From Pimelobacter simplex (GTDB lineage: Bacteria; Actinomycetota; Actinomycetes; Propionibacteriales; Nocardioidaceae), in the NCBI RefSeq assembly GCF_024662235.1, contig NZ_CP096276.1, positions 4,712,001-4,776,000 on the forward strand: DNA of 64,000 bases, in the 5' to 3' direction. The position numbers were made by a program, and so were the translations under genes. Shown piece by piece: positions 56,281-64,000 of this stretch. Each line of letters starts with the position of its first letter. Position 1 is the stretch's first letter. Under the pieces are notes generated by a model. The model did no database searches. It had not been told where the DNA came from and worked only from the letters and a program-made list of their open reading frames with translations.

Positions 56281-57152
56281 GAGACACGCACCTTCGCGCC
56301 GGAGAGGAGGCCCTGGGGCCGGACGACGAGGACCGCGATGAGCGCCGAGAACAGGAAGGCGTCACGGAACGCGATCAGGTCGGTCGGCAGCAGCGACTCC
56401 AGGAGCGCCGTGGCCGCACCGAGCAGGAAGCCGCCGAGCGCGGCGCCCTTGAGGCTGCTCATCCCACCGAGGACGGCACCCACGACGCCGATGAGCATCG
56501 GCTGCAGGCCCATGTCGGCGCCGACCGAGCCCTGGCGAGCGACGAGCACCGCGCCGCCGATCGCCGACAGCACACCGACGATGACGAAGGCGGCGGGGAT
56601 GACGAGGTTGGCCTTGACGCCGAGGCTCGCGGCCATCCGGAAGTCCTCGGCCGCGGCACGCAGCTGGATGCCGAGGCTGGTCCGGCCCATCAGCCACGCG
56701 ACCACGAGCAGCATCACGCCGCACAGCACGAGGGTGACGAGGTCGAGCACGCTGACGTCGGCGCCGAGGATGTTCACGCGGTGCGACAGGAAGCGCTCCG
56801 GCGGTACGCCGCGGGTGCGGGGCAGCACGGTCATCCGGGCCAGGCTCTGGAGCGCGAGGCTGACCGCGAAGGACGCGATCATCAGCGTCACCGGGTCGGC
56901 GTTGCGCAGCGGGTGGAAGGCGAGCCGCTCGCTGATCAGCGCCACCACGACGGCGAAGACGATCGCCATCAGGAGCGCGAACGGCCAGGGCTGGTCGCGG
57001 AACAGGTACATCGCGAACGCGCCGGCGAGGATGAGCTCGCCGTACGCGAAGTTCATCAGGCCGAGCACGCCGAACAGCAGCGCGACGCCGATCGTCAGCA
57101 GGGCGTAGAGCGCGCCGAGCCCGACCGCGTTGATCAGGAACTCCAGGATCAT
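56277..57152 (-). CDS. branched-chain amino-acid-type ABC permease (LivH-like)
   Basis: 291 residues, about eight membrane segments. LivH pattern: GALYALLTIGVALLFGVLGLMNFAYGELILAGAF and the coupling loop LGIQLRAAAEDFRMAASLGVKANLVIPAAFVIVGVLSAIGGAVLVA. It overlaps the ATPase gene by ATGA. The transported compound is not evident; LivH-type systems also carry amides, urea, benzoates and other small acids. Confidence 0.93.
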   Translation of the reverse strand: MILEFLINAVGLGALYALLTIGVALLFGVLGLMNFAYGELILAGAFAMYLFRDQPWPFALLMAIVFAVVVALISERLAFHPLRNADPVTLMIASFAVSLALQSLARMTVLPRTRGVPPERFLSHRVNILGADVSVLDLVTLVLCGVMLLVVAWLMGRTSLGIQLRAAAEDFRMAASLGVKANLVIPAAFVIVGVLSAIGGAVLVARQGSVGADMGLQPMLIGVVGAVLGGMSSLKGAALGGFLLGAATALLESLLPTDLIAFRDAFLFSALIAVLVVRPQGLLSGAKVRVS

Positions 57153-57883
57153 CGGGAGACACCCACTTCAGCAGGAGAGAAGCCGAGGTAGTCGACGACG
57201 GCCGGCATCCGGCCGAGCTCGGCCGCGGTCCCGCTGCCCAGCACCTTGCCGGGTGCCTGGAGCACGTAGGAGCGGTCGGAGACCTCGAGCGAACGGACGG
57301 CGTTCTGCTCGACGAGAAGGATCGTCATGCCCTGCTCGCGCAGCGCGACGACGACGTCGAAGATCAGGTCGACGACGATGGGCGCCAGGCCCAGCGTCGG
57401 CTCGTCGAGCAGGAGGATGCGGGGGTTGAGCAGGAGCGCCCGCGCGATCGCGAGCTGCTGCTGCTCACCACCGGAGAGCAGGCTGGCACCACGGTTCCAG
57501 TAGGTGCGCAGGATCGGGAACCGCTCGAGCTCGCGCTCGATGTCGGCCGCCACCTGCGCCTTGTCCTTGCGGGTGACCGCGCCCAGGCGCAGGTTCTCGC
57601 CCACGGTGAGGCTGGCGAAGATGCCGCGGCTCTCGGGGACGTGCGAGACGCCGGCCCGGATGGTCGACCACGACTTGCTCGCGACCGAGGTGCCGTCGAC
57701 GGTGATCGAGCCGGACGCCACGGGCACCTCGCCCATGATCGCCTTGACCAGGGTGCTCTTGCCGGCCCCGTTCTGGCCGATGAGCGAGACCAGCTCGCCC
57801 TCGCCGACCTCGAGCGAGCAGCCCTGGACGGCCCGGACGGAGGAGCCGTACTGGAGGTGGACGTCCTCGATGCGCAGGACCAT
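57149..57883 (-). CDS. branched-chain amino-acid-type ABC ATP-binding protein (LivF-like)
   Basis: 244 residues. Walker A GQNGAGKST at 36-44, SHVPESRGIFASLTVGENL Q-loop region, signature LSGGEQQQLAIARAL, Walker B ILLLDEPTLGLAP, and H-loop LLVEQNAV. One base separates its start from the stop of the LivG-like gene. Confidence 0.93.
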   Translation of the reverse strand: MVLRIEDVHLQYGSSVRAVQGCSLEVGEGELVSLIGQNGAGKSTLVKAIMGEVPVASGSITVDGTSVASKSWSTIRAGVSHVPESRGIFASLTVGENLRLGAVTRKDKAQVAADIERELERFPILRTYWNRGASLLSGGEQQQLAIARALLLNPRILLLDEPTLGLAPIVVDLIFDVVVALREQGMTILLVEQNAVRSLEVSDRSYVLQAPGKVLGSGTAAELGRMPAVVDYLGFSPAEVGVSR

Positions 57884-57884
57884 G

Positions 57885-58634
57885 TCAGTGTCGCTTTCCG
57901 AAGTAGATCTCGATGACCTGGGGATCGGAGCGGACGGCCGCCGGCTCGCCCTCGATGACGGTCCGGCCGCTGTCGAGGACGTGCAGCCGGTCGCAGGTGC
58001 CCATCACCACGGACATGTCGTGCTCGACGAGCAGGACGCCGCACTCGCGCCGCTGCGCGAAGCCGCGGATCGCGGTGATGAGCTCGACCGCCTCGGTCTC
58101 GTTCTGGCCCGCGGCCGGCTCGTCGAGGAGCAGGAACCGCGGCCGGGCGGCGAGCGCGCGGGCGATCGCCGTCGTACGGACCCGGCCGGCCGTGAGCTGC
58201 TCGGCCCGGTCCTGGGCGACGCCGTCGAGCGCGAGCTCCTCGAGGATCTCCTCGGTGAGCGCCCGCGCCTCGCGGCGCCGCAGCCCGGCGCCGAGCGCCG
58301 CGGCCTCGACGTTCTCGCGGACCGTGAGCCGGCCGAAGACGCGCCCGCTCTGGAAGGTCCGTACGACGCCGCGCCGGGCGCGCTGCCGCATCGAGTGCCG
58401 GGTGAGGTTGACGTCGTCGAGCCAGATCGTCCCGGACGTCGCGCGCAGCATCCCGCTCAGCAGGTTGAGGGTGCTGGTCTTGCCCGAGCCGTTGGGCCCG
58501 ATCAGGCCGAGCACCTCACCGCTGCGCACCTCGATGGAGACGCCGTCGACGGCCTTGACGCCGTCGAAGTGGATCCCCCCGTCGGCCATCCGCAGCACGG
58601 ATGACCGACGGGAGAGCTGGGTGACGGTGGTCAT
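57885..58634 (-). CDS. branched-chain amino-acid-type ABC ATP-binding protein (LivG-like)
   Basis: 249 residues. Walker A GPNGSGKT at 46-53, Q-loop VVRTFQSGRVFGRLTVRENV, Walker B FLLLDEPAAGQNETE, H-loop LLVEHDMSVV. The signature region reads LTAGRVRTTAIARAL, so the glutamine/arginine of the usual LSxGQ(Q)R is altered while the following helix is normal. It overlaps the binding-protein stop by ATGA. It should work as a heterodimer with the LivF-like ATPase. Confidence 0.9.
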   Translation of the reverse strand: MTTVTQLSRRSSVLRMADGGIHFDGVKAVDGVSIEVRSGEVLGLIGPNGSGKTSTLNLLSGMLRATSGTIWLDDVNLTRHSMRQRARRGVVRTFQSGRVFGRLTVRENVEAAALGAGLRRREARALTEEILEELALDGVAQDRAEQLTAGRVRTTAIARALAARPRFLLLDEPAAGQNETEAVELITAIRGFAQRRECGVLLVEHDMSVVMGTCDRLHVLDSGRTVIEGEPAAVRSDPQVIEIYFGKRH

Positions 58635-59881
58635 GACGCGCAGGAGTTGCCGTCGCCGACGTCCGGGATGGAGTCGACGCGCTGCTGTCCGGCGAAGGTC
58701 ATCGCACCGTTGGCGACCTGGACGACGGTCATCGGCATGTCGATGATCTTGTGGCAGGTCGTGGAGAAGTAGGCGACGTCGCCGATCGGCGTCTTCACCG
58801 AGCCGTCGCCCTCGAGCGCGGCCTTGAGGTCGCTGCCCGAGAAGGACTTCGCCTTGCCGGCGGCGTCCGCGATGGCGGAGACCATGTTGTAGCCGAGCAG
58901 CGCGTAGCTGGACGCCGGCTCGGACTTGTACTCGGCCTGGTAGTCCTTGACGAAGGCGTCGAGGTCGGCCGAGTCGGCGCCGGTGCAGTACACGTAGCAG
59001 GCGAAGCCGGTGTAGTAGATGTCGCTGGCCTTCTCACCGACGACGTCGAGCAGCACCTGGCCGTCGAGCGCGGCGGGCCCGACGATCGGGACGGTCACGC
59101 CGGCCTCGCGGAGCTGGCGGATCGCCGTGGCGCCACCGGGGTTCCAGCTGGCGACGTAGACGAAGTCGGGCTTGGTCGACAGACCCTTGAGCCGGCTCGC
59201 CTGGCTGCTGATGTTGACGTTGTCGCCGCCCGGGAAGGCGTCGTCGCCGACGATCTTGCCGCCGAGGTCCTCGAACTTCGCGGTGAAGTAGCGGCCGGCC
59301 GACTTGGTGTACTCGATGCTCTCGTCCTGCAGCACGTACGCCGTGCGCCAGCCCTTCTCGTAGGCCCAGGCCGCGCCCGAGGAGCCCTCGACGTCGCTGC
59401 CCGCGTTGGCGGAGAAGACGTAGTCGCCGAGCGTCTTGGTGTCGGCCATCTTGGGGTCGCCCGCGCAGATCGAGACCGAGGGGATCTCGGAGGCCTGGGC
59501 GACCGAGGCGCCGGGGGCGCTGAGGTCGAAGTCGCAGGGGGTGACGAGCAGGTCGATGCCCTCGGCGATGAGCTCGGTGGCCGCGGTGCCGACGGTGTCG
59601 GGGTTGGAGCGGACGTCCTTGCTGATCACCTTGATCTTCTTGCCGTCGATGCCGCCGCCGTCGTTGAGCTCCTTGATCCGGAGCAGCGCGGCGTTGCCGG
59701 GCTCGACGTCGAACGGCGCCATGTTGCCGCTCTGGCTGAGGGCGAAGCCGATGACGAGCTGGTCGTCGTTCCCGCTCGCGGAGTCGGAGCCGCCGGAGCA
59801 GGCGGCGGTCAGGACGAGGGGGGCGACAGCAGCCGCCACCAGGGCCTTACGGCCTGAAAAAGGGCGCGCGAAACCAAGCAT
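58631..59881 (-). CDS. ABC transporter substrate-binding lipoprotein (LivJ/LivK-like, Peripla_BP_6)
   Basis: 416 residues. Lipoprotein signal with VLTAAC, giving C28. Then the Peripla_BP_6 fold: LVIGFALSQSGNMAPFDVEPGNAALLRIKELNDGGGIDGKKI, and PVYGPAALDG-like hinge (VPIVGPAALDGQVL). Four cysteines late in the protein (FACYVYC, TTCHK, GNSCAS) may pair. It provides substrate specificity for the Liv-type transporter; the ligand is unknown, perhaps the compound handled by the aminotransferase and oxidases upstream. There is a 71-base gap to the aminotransferase gene. Confidence 0.92.
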   Translation of the reverse strand: MLGFARPFSGRKALVAAAVAPLVLTAACSGGSDSASGNDDQLVIGFALSQSGNMAPFDVEPGNAALLRIKELNDGGGIDGKKIKVISKDVRSNPDTVGTAATELIAEGIDLLVTPCDFDLSAPGASVAQASEIPSVSICAGDPKMADTKTLGDYVFSANAGSDVEGSSGAAWAYEKGWRTAYVLQDESIEYTKSAGRYFTAKFEDLGGKIVGDDAFPGGDNVNISSQASRLKGLSTKPDFVYVASWNPGGATAIRQLREAGVTVPIVGPAALDGQVLLDVVGEKASDIYYTGFACYVYCTGADSADLDAFVKDYQAEYKSEPASSYALLGYNMVSAIADAAGKAKSFSGSDLKAALEGDGSVKTPIGDVAYFSTTCHKIIDMPMTVVQVANGAMTFAGQQRVDSIPDVGDGNSCAS

Positions 59882-59952
59882 GGGTCCTACCTAGGGTGAG
59901 AAGAGGTGGGGTCGGAGTGGTGGTGGAAGGGGCGAAGCGCCGAGGGGACGAG

Positions 59953-61278
59953 CTAGGAGACGGCGGCCCGCAGTGCGACCCGGACGCACTCGATGGTGGT
60001 GGCGACGTCGGCCTCGGTGGTGGCCGCGTTGAGGCGGCGGTCCCCGGTCGGGAACGCCGGCTCGAGGACGCCCTGGGCGAGCAGCGAGGCGTGGTAACGC
60101 CCGTACATCTCGCCGTCGGACTGCATCGCCTCGCGGAAGTTGGTGGGGAGCTCGGGACGGAAGTAGACGCACCACTCCGAGCCGAGGCCGGTCACGGTCG
60201 CCGGGGCGCCCGTCTCGGCGATGGCGTCGGCGATGCCGGTGCGCATCTGCTCACCGCGCGCGTAGAGCGTGGTGAAGATGTCGTCGCTCTCCATGATCTG
60301 CATGGTCTTGTTGGCCGCGGCGAGCGCGTACGGCGAGGCGTTGTACGTCCCGTCGATCGTCGCCTCGGTCTTGCTGTAGGCACCGAGGTGGCCCATCAGC
60401 GCGTCGATCCCGGCCAGACCGGCGAGCGAGTAGCCGTTGGCGACGGCCTTGCCGAAGGCGGTCAGGTCGGGCGTCACGCCGCAGATCGACTGGTAGCCGC
60501 CGATCGCCGCGCGGAAGCCGGTCTTGACCTCGTCCATGACCATGACGACGCCGTGGGCGGTGCAGAGCTCGCGGAGCAGCTCGAGGAAGCCGGGCGCGGC
60601 CGGGACGCAGCCGAAGCTGTGCACGTAGCCCTCGGTGAACGCGGCGGCCAGCTGGTCGCCGTACTGGTCGAAGGCGGCGCGAAGGCCGGCCGGGTCGTTC
60701 CACTCGACGACGACGACGTCGGCGACCACGGCCGGGTGCAGCCCGCCGCCGTTGGGGGTGTTGAGCGCCGAGCCCTCGGTGAGGTCCTTGCGCGAGCTGC
60801 CGACGGCGACGTGGTCGTTCCAGCCGTGGTACGAGCCGTGGAACTTGAGGACCTTGAGCCGGCCGGTCGCGGCTCGGGCGACGTGCACGGCGTGCATGGT
60901 CGCGTCGGTGCCGGAGGTGCAGAAGGCGACCTTGTCGGCCGACGGCATGACCGCGCAGATCCGCTCGGCGAGCTCGGCCTCGCCGGCCTGGGGGCCGACG
61001 CCGGTCAGGTCGCAGGTGTTGGCGGCGGTCAGCACGGCCTCGTTGACGCGCCGGTCGCTGTGACCGAGCACGATCGGGCCCCAGGCGTTGAGGTAGTCGA
61101 CGTACTGCCGGCCCTCCTGGTCCCAGATGTAGGCACCCTGGGTGCGGACGAAGACCTGCTTCCAGCCGACCCGGTGGCCCGACGAGACGCCCCGCGGTAC
61201 GACGGCCTCGGAGCGCCGCCAGGTCGCGGCCTGGTCGGCCGCCTGGTCGGTGGTGGTGGGCTCAGACAGAGTGGACAC
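59953..61278 (-). CDS. class III PLP-dependent aminotransferase (glutamate-1-semialdehyde aminomutase-like)
   Basis: 441 residues, GTG start with AAGGAG upstream. GSA-aminomutase-like fold: YVDYLNAWGPIVLGHSDRRV, FCTSGTDATMHAVHVARAATGR (cofactor phosphate), KFHGSYHGWNDH, MDEVKTGFR, and the PLP lysine in LTAFGKAVANGY. It is not the haem-pathway enzyme by context. Relatives in catabolic clusters transaminate beta-amino acids or amino alcohol-derived substrates. It overlaps the GMC oxidoreductase gene by 17 bases, an intimate arrangement that implies joint function. Confidence 0.88.
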   Translation of the reverse strand: MSTLSEPTTTDQAADQAATWRRSEAVVPRGVSSGHRVGWKQVFVRTQGAYIWDQEGRQYVDYLNAWGPIVLGHSDRRVNEAVLTAANTCDLTGVGPQAGEAELAERICAVMPSADKVAFCTSGTDATMHAVHVARAATGRLKVLKFHGSYHGWNDHVAVGSSRKDLTEGSALNTPNGGGLHPAVVADVVVVEWNDPAGLRAAFDQYGDQLAAAFTEGYVHSFGCVPAAPGFLELLRELCTAHGVVMVMDEVKTGFRAAIGGYQSICGVTPDLTAFGKAVANGYSLAGLAGIDALMGHLGAYSKTEATIDGTYNASPYALAAANKTMQIMESDDIFTTLYARGEQMRTGIADAIAETGAPATVTGLGSEWCVYFRPELPTNFREAMQSDGEMYGRYHASLLAQGVLEPAFPTGDRRLNAATTEADVATTIECVRVALRAAVS

Positions 61279-62746
61279 GGTCGGGGGCTCCTTCGGAGGC
61301 GGCGGCGGAGGGGGTCAGAGCAAGGTCGGCGAGCAGGGCGGCGCTGAGCCGCTCGGCCACCATCACCACGGGCAGGTGGGTGTTGGCGGCGGGCACCTCG
61401 GGGATGACCGAGCAGTCGAGCACCCGGACGTTGTCGAGGCCGTGCACGCGGCCGCGCTGGTCGACGACCGCGCCGAGGTCGTCGGCGCGGCCCATCCGGG
61501 CGGTGCCGACGGCGTGGAAGTAGTCGCCGATCGACGAGGTCAGCCAGGCGTCGTACGTCGCCGGGTCGTCGAGCGCCGACACGTGGGTGCCGGCGGCGTC
61601 GATGAAGGCCTCCTCGACGATCTCCTGGAAGGGCGCGGTCGCCAGCAGCCGGCGCGCGACGTCGACCGCCTCGCGCATGACCTGGCGGTCGCGGTCGGTG
61701 GTGAGCATCCGCTCGGCGATGACCGGCGGGCCGGTGGGGTCCTCGGGGTTCAGCCGGACCTCGCCGGTGGAGGTCACCGTCATCACCGCGGCCATCACCA
61801 CGGCGTGGTGGGCGGGCGAGGTCTCGGAGAGCGCGCCCTGCATGGGCAGCACGTGGATGTCGCCGTCCTCGATGCTGGACGACGTCCGCACGACCGCGTT
61901 GATGCACGGCTGCCCGGCCCGCACCTCGCGGGCCTCGGGGCGCAGCGCCAGCAGGATCGAGGCGGCCGGGTGGTCCTGGAGCCCCTTGCCGACGCCGGGC
62001 CGGTCGCAGCCGCTGCGGAGCAGGATCGCCGGGGTCTCGACGGCCCCGGCGGCCAGCACCACGTGGTCGGCGGGCAGCGGGGTGCCGTCGACCAGGACGA
62101 CGCCGACGACGGCGTCCCCCTCGCGCAGCAGCCGGTCGACGCGGGCCTCGGTCCGCAGCTCGACGGTGCCGCGGTCGAGCGCGGGCCGCAGGTAGACCTC
62201 GGCGCTGGAGCGGCGGCCGAGCGCGTCGGCGTTGCGCCACAGCGTGCCGCCGCCGTCGTCGGGGGTCAGGGTGTCGACGCCCGTGGTCAGGCCGAGCGCG
62301 CCGGCGGCGTCGACGAGCGCCCGGTCCATCGGCGTGTAGTCCTCGGCCGGGGTGGCGACCAGGTCGCGGGCGAGCCGCTCGAAGGTCGGCGCGACGGCGT
62401 CCCAGGACCAGTCGTCGAGGCCGTAGTGCTCGGCCCAGCGGTCGTAGTCGCGCGGCAGCCCGGGCAGGGCCAGCATCGCGTTGACCGACGACGAGCCGCC
62501 GACACCGCGGCCGCGGTGGTACTGCCGCGGCGCGTCACCGGCGAGGCGGGTGGCGACCAGGCCCGGGTCGAAGGCCTCGGGCGAGACCATCGCGTCCATC
62601 CAGTTCGCCGAGGCGAGCCGGGTGCCGGTCGCGGTGCCCTGCCAGTCGGGGCCGGCCTCGAGCAGCACGACCTCGTGCTCCTCGCTCAACCGGGCGGCGG
62701 CGACGCAACCGGCGCTGCCGGCTCCGACGATGATGATGCGTGCCAT
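61262..62746 (-). CDS. GMC family FAD-dependent oxidoreductase
   Basis: 494 residues. FAD-binding start IIIVGAGSAGCVAAARLSE; GMC signature 1 around RGVGGSSSVNAMLALPG; signature 2 around VVLAAGAVETPAILLRSG; C-terminal active-site region with YFHAVGTARMG (catalytic His) and VIPEVPAANTHLPVVMVAERLS. It oxidises an alcohol, choline-dehydrogenase- or MftG-like. Adjacent to an MftD-like enzyme it could be a dehydrogenase working with mycofactocin or directly with the respiratory chain. Good ribosome site GGAGAG before ATG. Confidence 0.9.
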   Translation of the reverse strand: MARIIIVGAGSAGCVAAARLSEEHEVVLLEAGPDWQGTATGTRLASANWMDAMVSPEAFDPGLVATRLAGDAPRQYHRGRGVGGSSSVNAMLALPGLPRDYDRWAEHYGLDDWSWDAVAPTFERLARDLVATPAEDYTPMDRALVDAAGALGLTTGVDTLTPDDGGGTLWRNADALGRRSSAEVYLRPALDRGTVELRTEARVDRLLREGDAVVGVVLVDGTPLPADHVVLAAGAVETPAILLRSGCDRPGVGKGLQDHPAASILLALRPEAREVRAGQPCINAVVRTSSSIEDGDIHVLPMQGALSETSPAHHAVVMAAVMTVTSTGEVRLNPEDPTGPPVIAERMLTTDRDRQVMREAVDVARRLLATAPFQEIVEEAFIDAAGTHVSALDDPATYDAWLTSSIGDYFHAVGTARMGRADDLGAVVDQRGRVHGLDNVRVLDCSVIPEVPAANTHLPVVMVAERLSAALLADLALTPSAAASEGAPDRVHSV

Positions 62747-62779
62747 CTGCTCTCTCCGTTCCGTGGGTCGCCAGGCGGG

Positions 62780-63961
62780 TCAGCTCGCCGGCGGGACGAA
62801 GAAGTGCGGGTTGAGCACCATCAGGTCCTCGCGGCTCAGCTCCGAGATCGAGCTGCGCCCGATACCGAACATGGTCTCGCGGATGCCGCTGCGCAGGATC
62901 TGCAGGACCTCGTGGACGCCGTCCTCGCCGTTGACCGCGAGGCCGTAGAGGAAGGCGCGGCCCACGAAGACGGCCCGGGCACCGAGCGCGAGCGCCTTGA
63001 CGACGTCCGAGCCACGGCGGATGCCGCCGTCGAGGGTGACCTCGACCTGGTCGCCGACCGCGTCGACGATGCTCGGCAGGTAGCGCAGCGGCGAGGGGCT
63101 GCCGTCGATGTTGTTGCCGCCGTGGTTGGAGATGCCGATGGCGTCGGCACCCAGGTCGACGCAGAGCTTGGCGTCCTTGACCGTGTTGATGCCCTTGACC
63201 ATGAACGGGCCGCCCCACAGCTCACGGAGCCACTTGACGTCGTCCCAGGTGGGGGCGGGCGTCTCCTCGAAGCGCGACCACGCGGCGCCGAAGTACGGCG
63301 TCGAGCCGTCGAGCTCGAACAGGTTGGGCACCTTGAGGTCGGGGATCCGGCCGCGGCGCAGGTAGCTGCCGAACCAGAGCGGCCGGGAGAGCGCCTCGGG
63401 CGCGAGCTCGGTCATCGTGCGCAGCTTCATGTCGCTCGGCGGGGCCGGGGGCACGCCCCAGTCGCGGCGCGGGGTGTGCGACCAGTCGAGGGTGACGATG
63501 AGCGCCTTGGCGCCGGCGGCACGGGCCGCCTCGACGCGGGCCTCGATCTCGGCCTTGGTGCCGACCCAGTAGAGCTGGAAGATCGTCTTGTCGTTGGCGC
63601 GGGCGACCTCGGTGACCGGGTCGGAGGCCCACGAGCTGAGGCCGACCGCCGTCCCGGCGCGGGCGGCGGCGCGGGCGACACCGATCTCACCGTCGGGGTG
63701 GATCGCCTGGGCACCGACCGGGGAGATGACGACCGGGAAGTCGATGTCGAGACCCAGCAGGGAGGTCTTCAGGTCGATGCTCGTCGGCCGGTCGAAGACC
63801 GTGGGCGAGAAGCCGAGCTCGTTGAACGCCTGGATGTTCTCGTCCAGCGTCCAGCCCTGCTCGTTGCCGGCCTTGACGGCCAGCCAGACCGCACGCGGCA
63901 GCCGACGCTTGGCCAGTCGCTCGGCCTCCGCGAGGTTGCGGAACCGGATGCGCTTGCTCAT
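62780..63961 (-). CDS. alpha-hydroxy-acid oxidase family flavoenzyme, MftD-like
   Basis: 393 residues. FMN-binding TIM barrel with ISPVGAQAIHPDGEIGVARAA, LSSWASDPVTEV, KALIVTLDWSHTPRRDWG, GPFMVKGINTVKDAK, AIGISNHGGNNIDGSPSPLRYLP and TLDGGIRRGSDVVKALALGARAVFVGRAFLYGLAVNGEDGV. The NHGGNN(I/L)DG motif replaces the NHGGRQLD of lactate oxidases and, with the LRELWGGPFM(V/L)KG stretch, matches pre-mycofactocin synthase MftD as I know it. No mftA, mftB or mftC is in the window. It may be a true MftD whose partners lie further upstream, or a paralogue acting on a 2-hydroxy acid. Good AAGGAG before ATG 63959-63961. Confidence 0.85.
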   Translation of the reverse strand: MSKRIRFRNLAEAERLAKRRLPRAVWLAVKAGNEQGWTLDENIQAFNELGFSPTVFDRPTSIDLKTSLLGLDIDFPVVISPVGAQAIHPDGEIGVARAAARAGTAVGLSSWASDPVTEVARANDKTIFQLYWVGTKAEIEARVEAARAAGAKALIVTLDWSHTPRRDWGVPPAPPSDMKLRTMTELAPEALSRPLWFGSYLRRGRIPDLKVPNLFELDGSTPYFGAAWSRFEETPAPTWDDVKWLRELWGGPFMVKGINTVKDAKLCVDLGADAIGISNHGGNNIDGSPSPLRYLPSIVDAVGDQVEVTLDGGIRRGSDVVKALALGARAVFVGRAFLYGLAVNGEDGVHEVLQILRSGIRETMFGIGRSSISELSREDLMVLNPHFFVPPAS

Positions 63962-64000
63962 CGGGGAACTCCTTCGACAGTGGTGAGACCCGGATCACCG

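Noticed and set aside
62780..63961. A complete mycofactocin biosynthesis locus
   Set aside because: Only MftD-like and GMC proteins are visible; precursor peptide, MftB, radical-SAM MftC, MftE and MftF are not in the window.

Overview
The window is GC-rich throughout. It has many GTG starts, mostly short intergenic gaps, and frequent 4-base ATGA or GTGA overlaps between consecutive genes. Together with the gene families present (an LldD2-like lactate dehydrogenase, an accA2/accD2/fadE-like block resembling the Mycobacterium Rv0971c-Rv0976c region, an MftD-like enzyme, PknB-type kinases, DUF6412 next to a YidC paralogue), this points to an actinomycete. My inference is a soil Nocardioidaceae (Nocardioides-like). 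I see no rRNA, tRNA, transposase, integrase or CRISPR array. No gene-free stretch exceeds about 220 bases.

Layout. 1-3130 (minus): truncated IclR regulator, YihY/BrkB membrane protein, AEC transporter, a small gene with two apparently compensating frameshifts, and a PLDc_N membrane protein. 3174-19019 (minus): one long probable operon of 14 genes starting with a GH78 alpha-L-rhamnosidase and a complete oligopeptide-type ABC transporter. It continues with SDR, 2-hydroxyacid dehydrogenase, zinc alcohol dehydrogenase, a metallo-beta-lactamase-like protein without its metal motif, IclR regulator, FAH-family hydrolase, aldo/keto reductase and acyl-CoA synthetase. Divergent from it (19237-21998, plus) lie lldD and a second acyl-CoA synthetase. 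I read this as uptake and oxidative breakdown of a rhamnoside, with L-lactate as a plausible end product handed to LldD.

22142-31655 (minus): a tetR-led operon for breakdown of a branched or isoprenoid acyl-CoA (TIGR03084 protein, AtuA-like protein, two acyl-CoA dehydrogenases, SRPBCC protein, both subunits of a biotin-dependent acyl-CoA carboxylase). 31867-33591 (plus): DUF6412 membrane protein, YidC paralogue, and a protein that looks as if it has lost its signal peptide. 33605-37693 (minus): PadR regulator, a 49-residue microprotein, and an ABC ATPase with an FtsX-type permease, behind a clear PadR-like operator. 37802-45306: secreted protein, SDR, plant-type subtilase, membrane-domain/lipase fusion, VanZ-RDD protein.

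45311-52128: histidine phosphatase, phosphotransferase and SDR, then an ornithine/arginine catabolic node (glutamate dehydrogenase family, ornithine aminotransferase, and divergently P5C dehydrogenase). 52180-55141: RpiR-type regulator and a Ser/Thr kinase whose extracellular part is a run of calcium-type VCBS repeats. 55186-63961 (minus): an MftD-like flavoenzyme, a GMC oxidoreductase, a class III aminotransferase and a complete branched-chain-amino-acid-type ABC transporter, probably one catabolic unit for an unknown amino or alcohol compound.

The most unusual features are three loci carrying a related 22-base repeat arranged as direct copies followed by inverted copies, the metal-motif-less MBL protein inside the rhamnoside operon, and an identical 13-base sequence in two otherwise unrelated divergent promoter regions.
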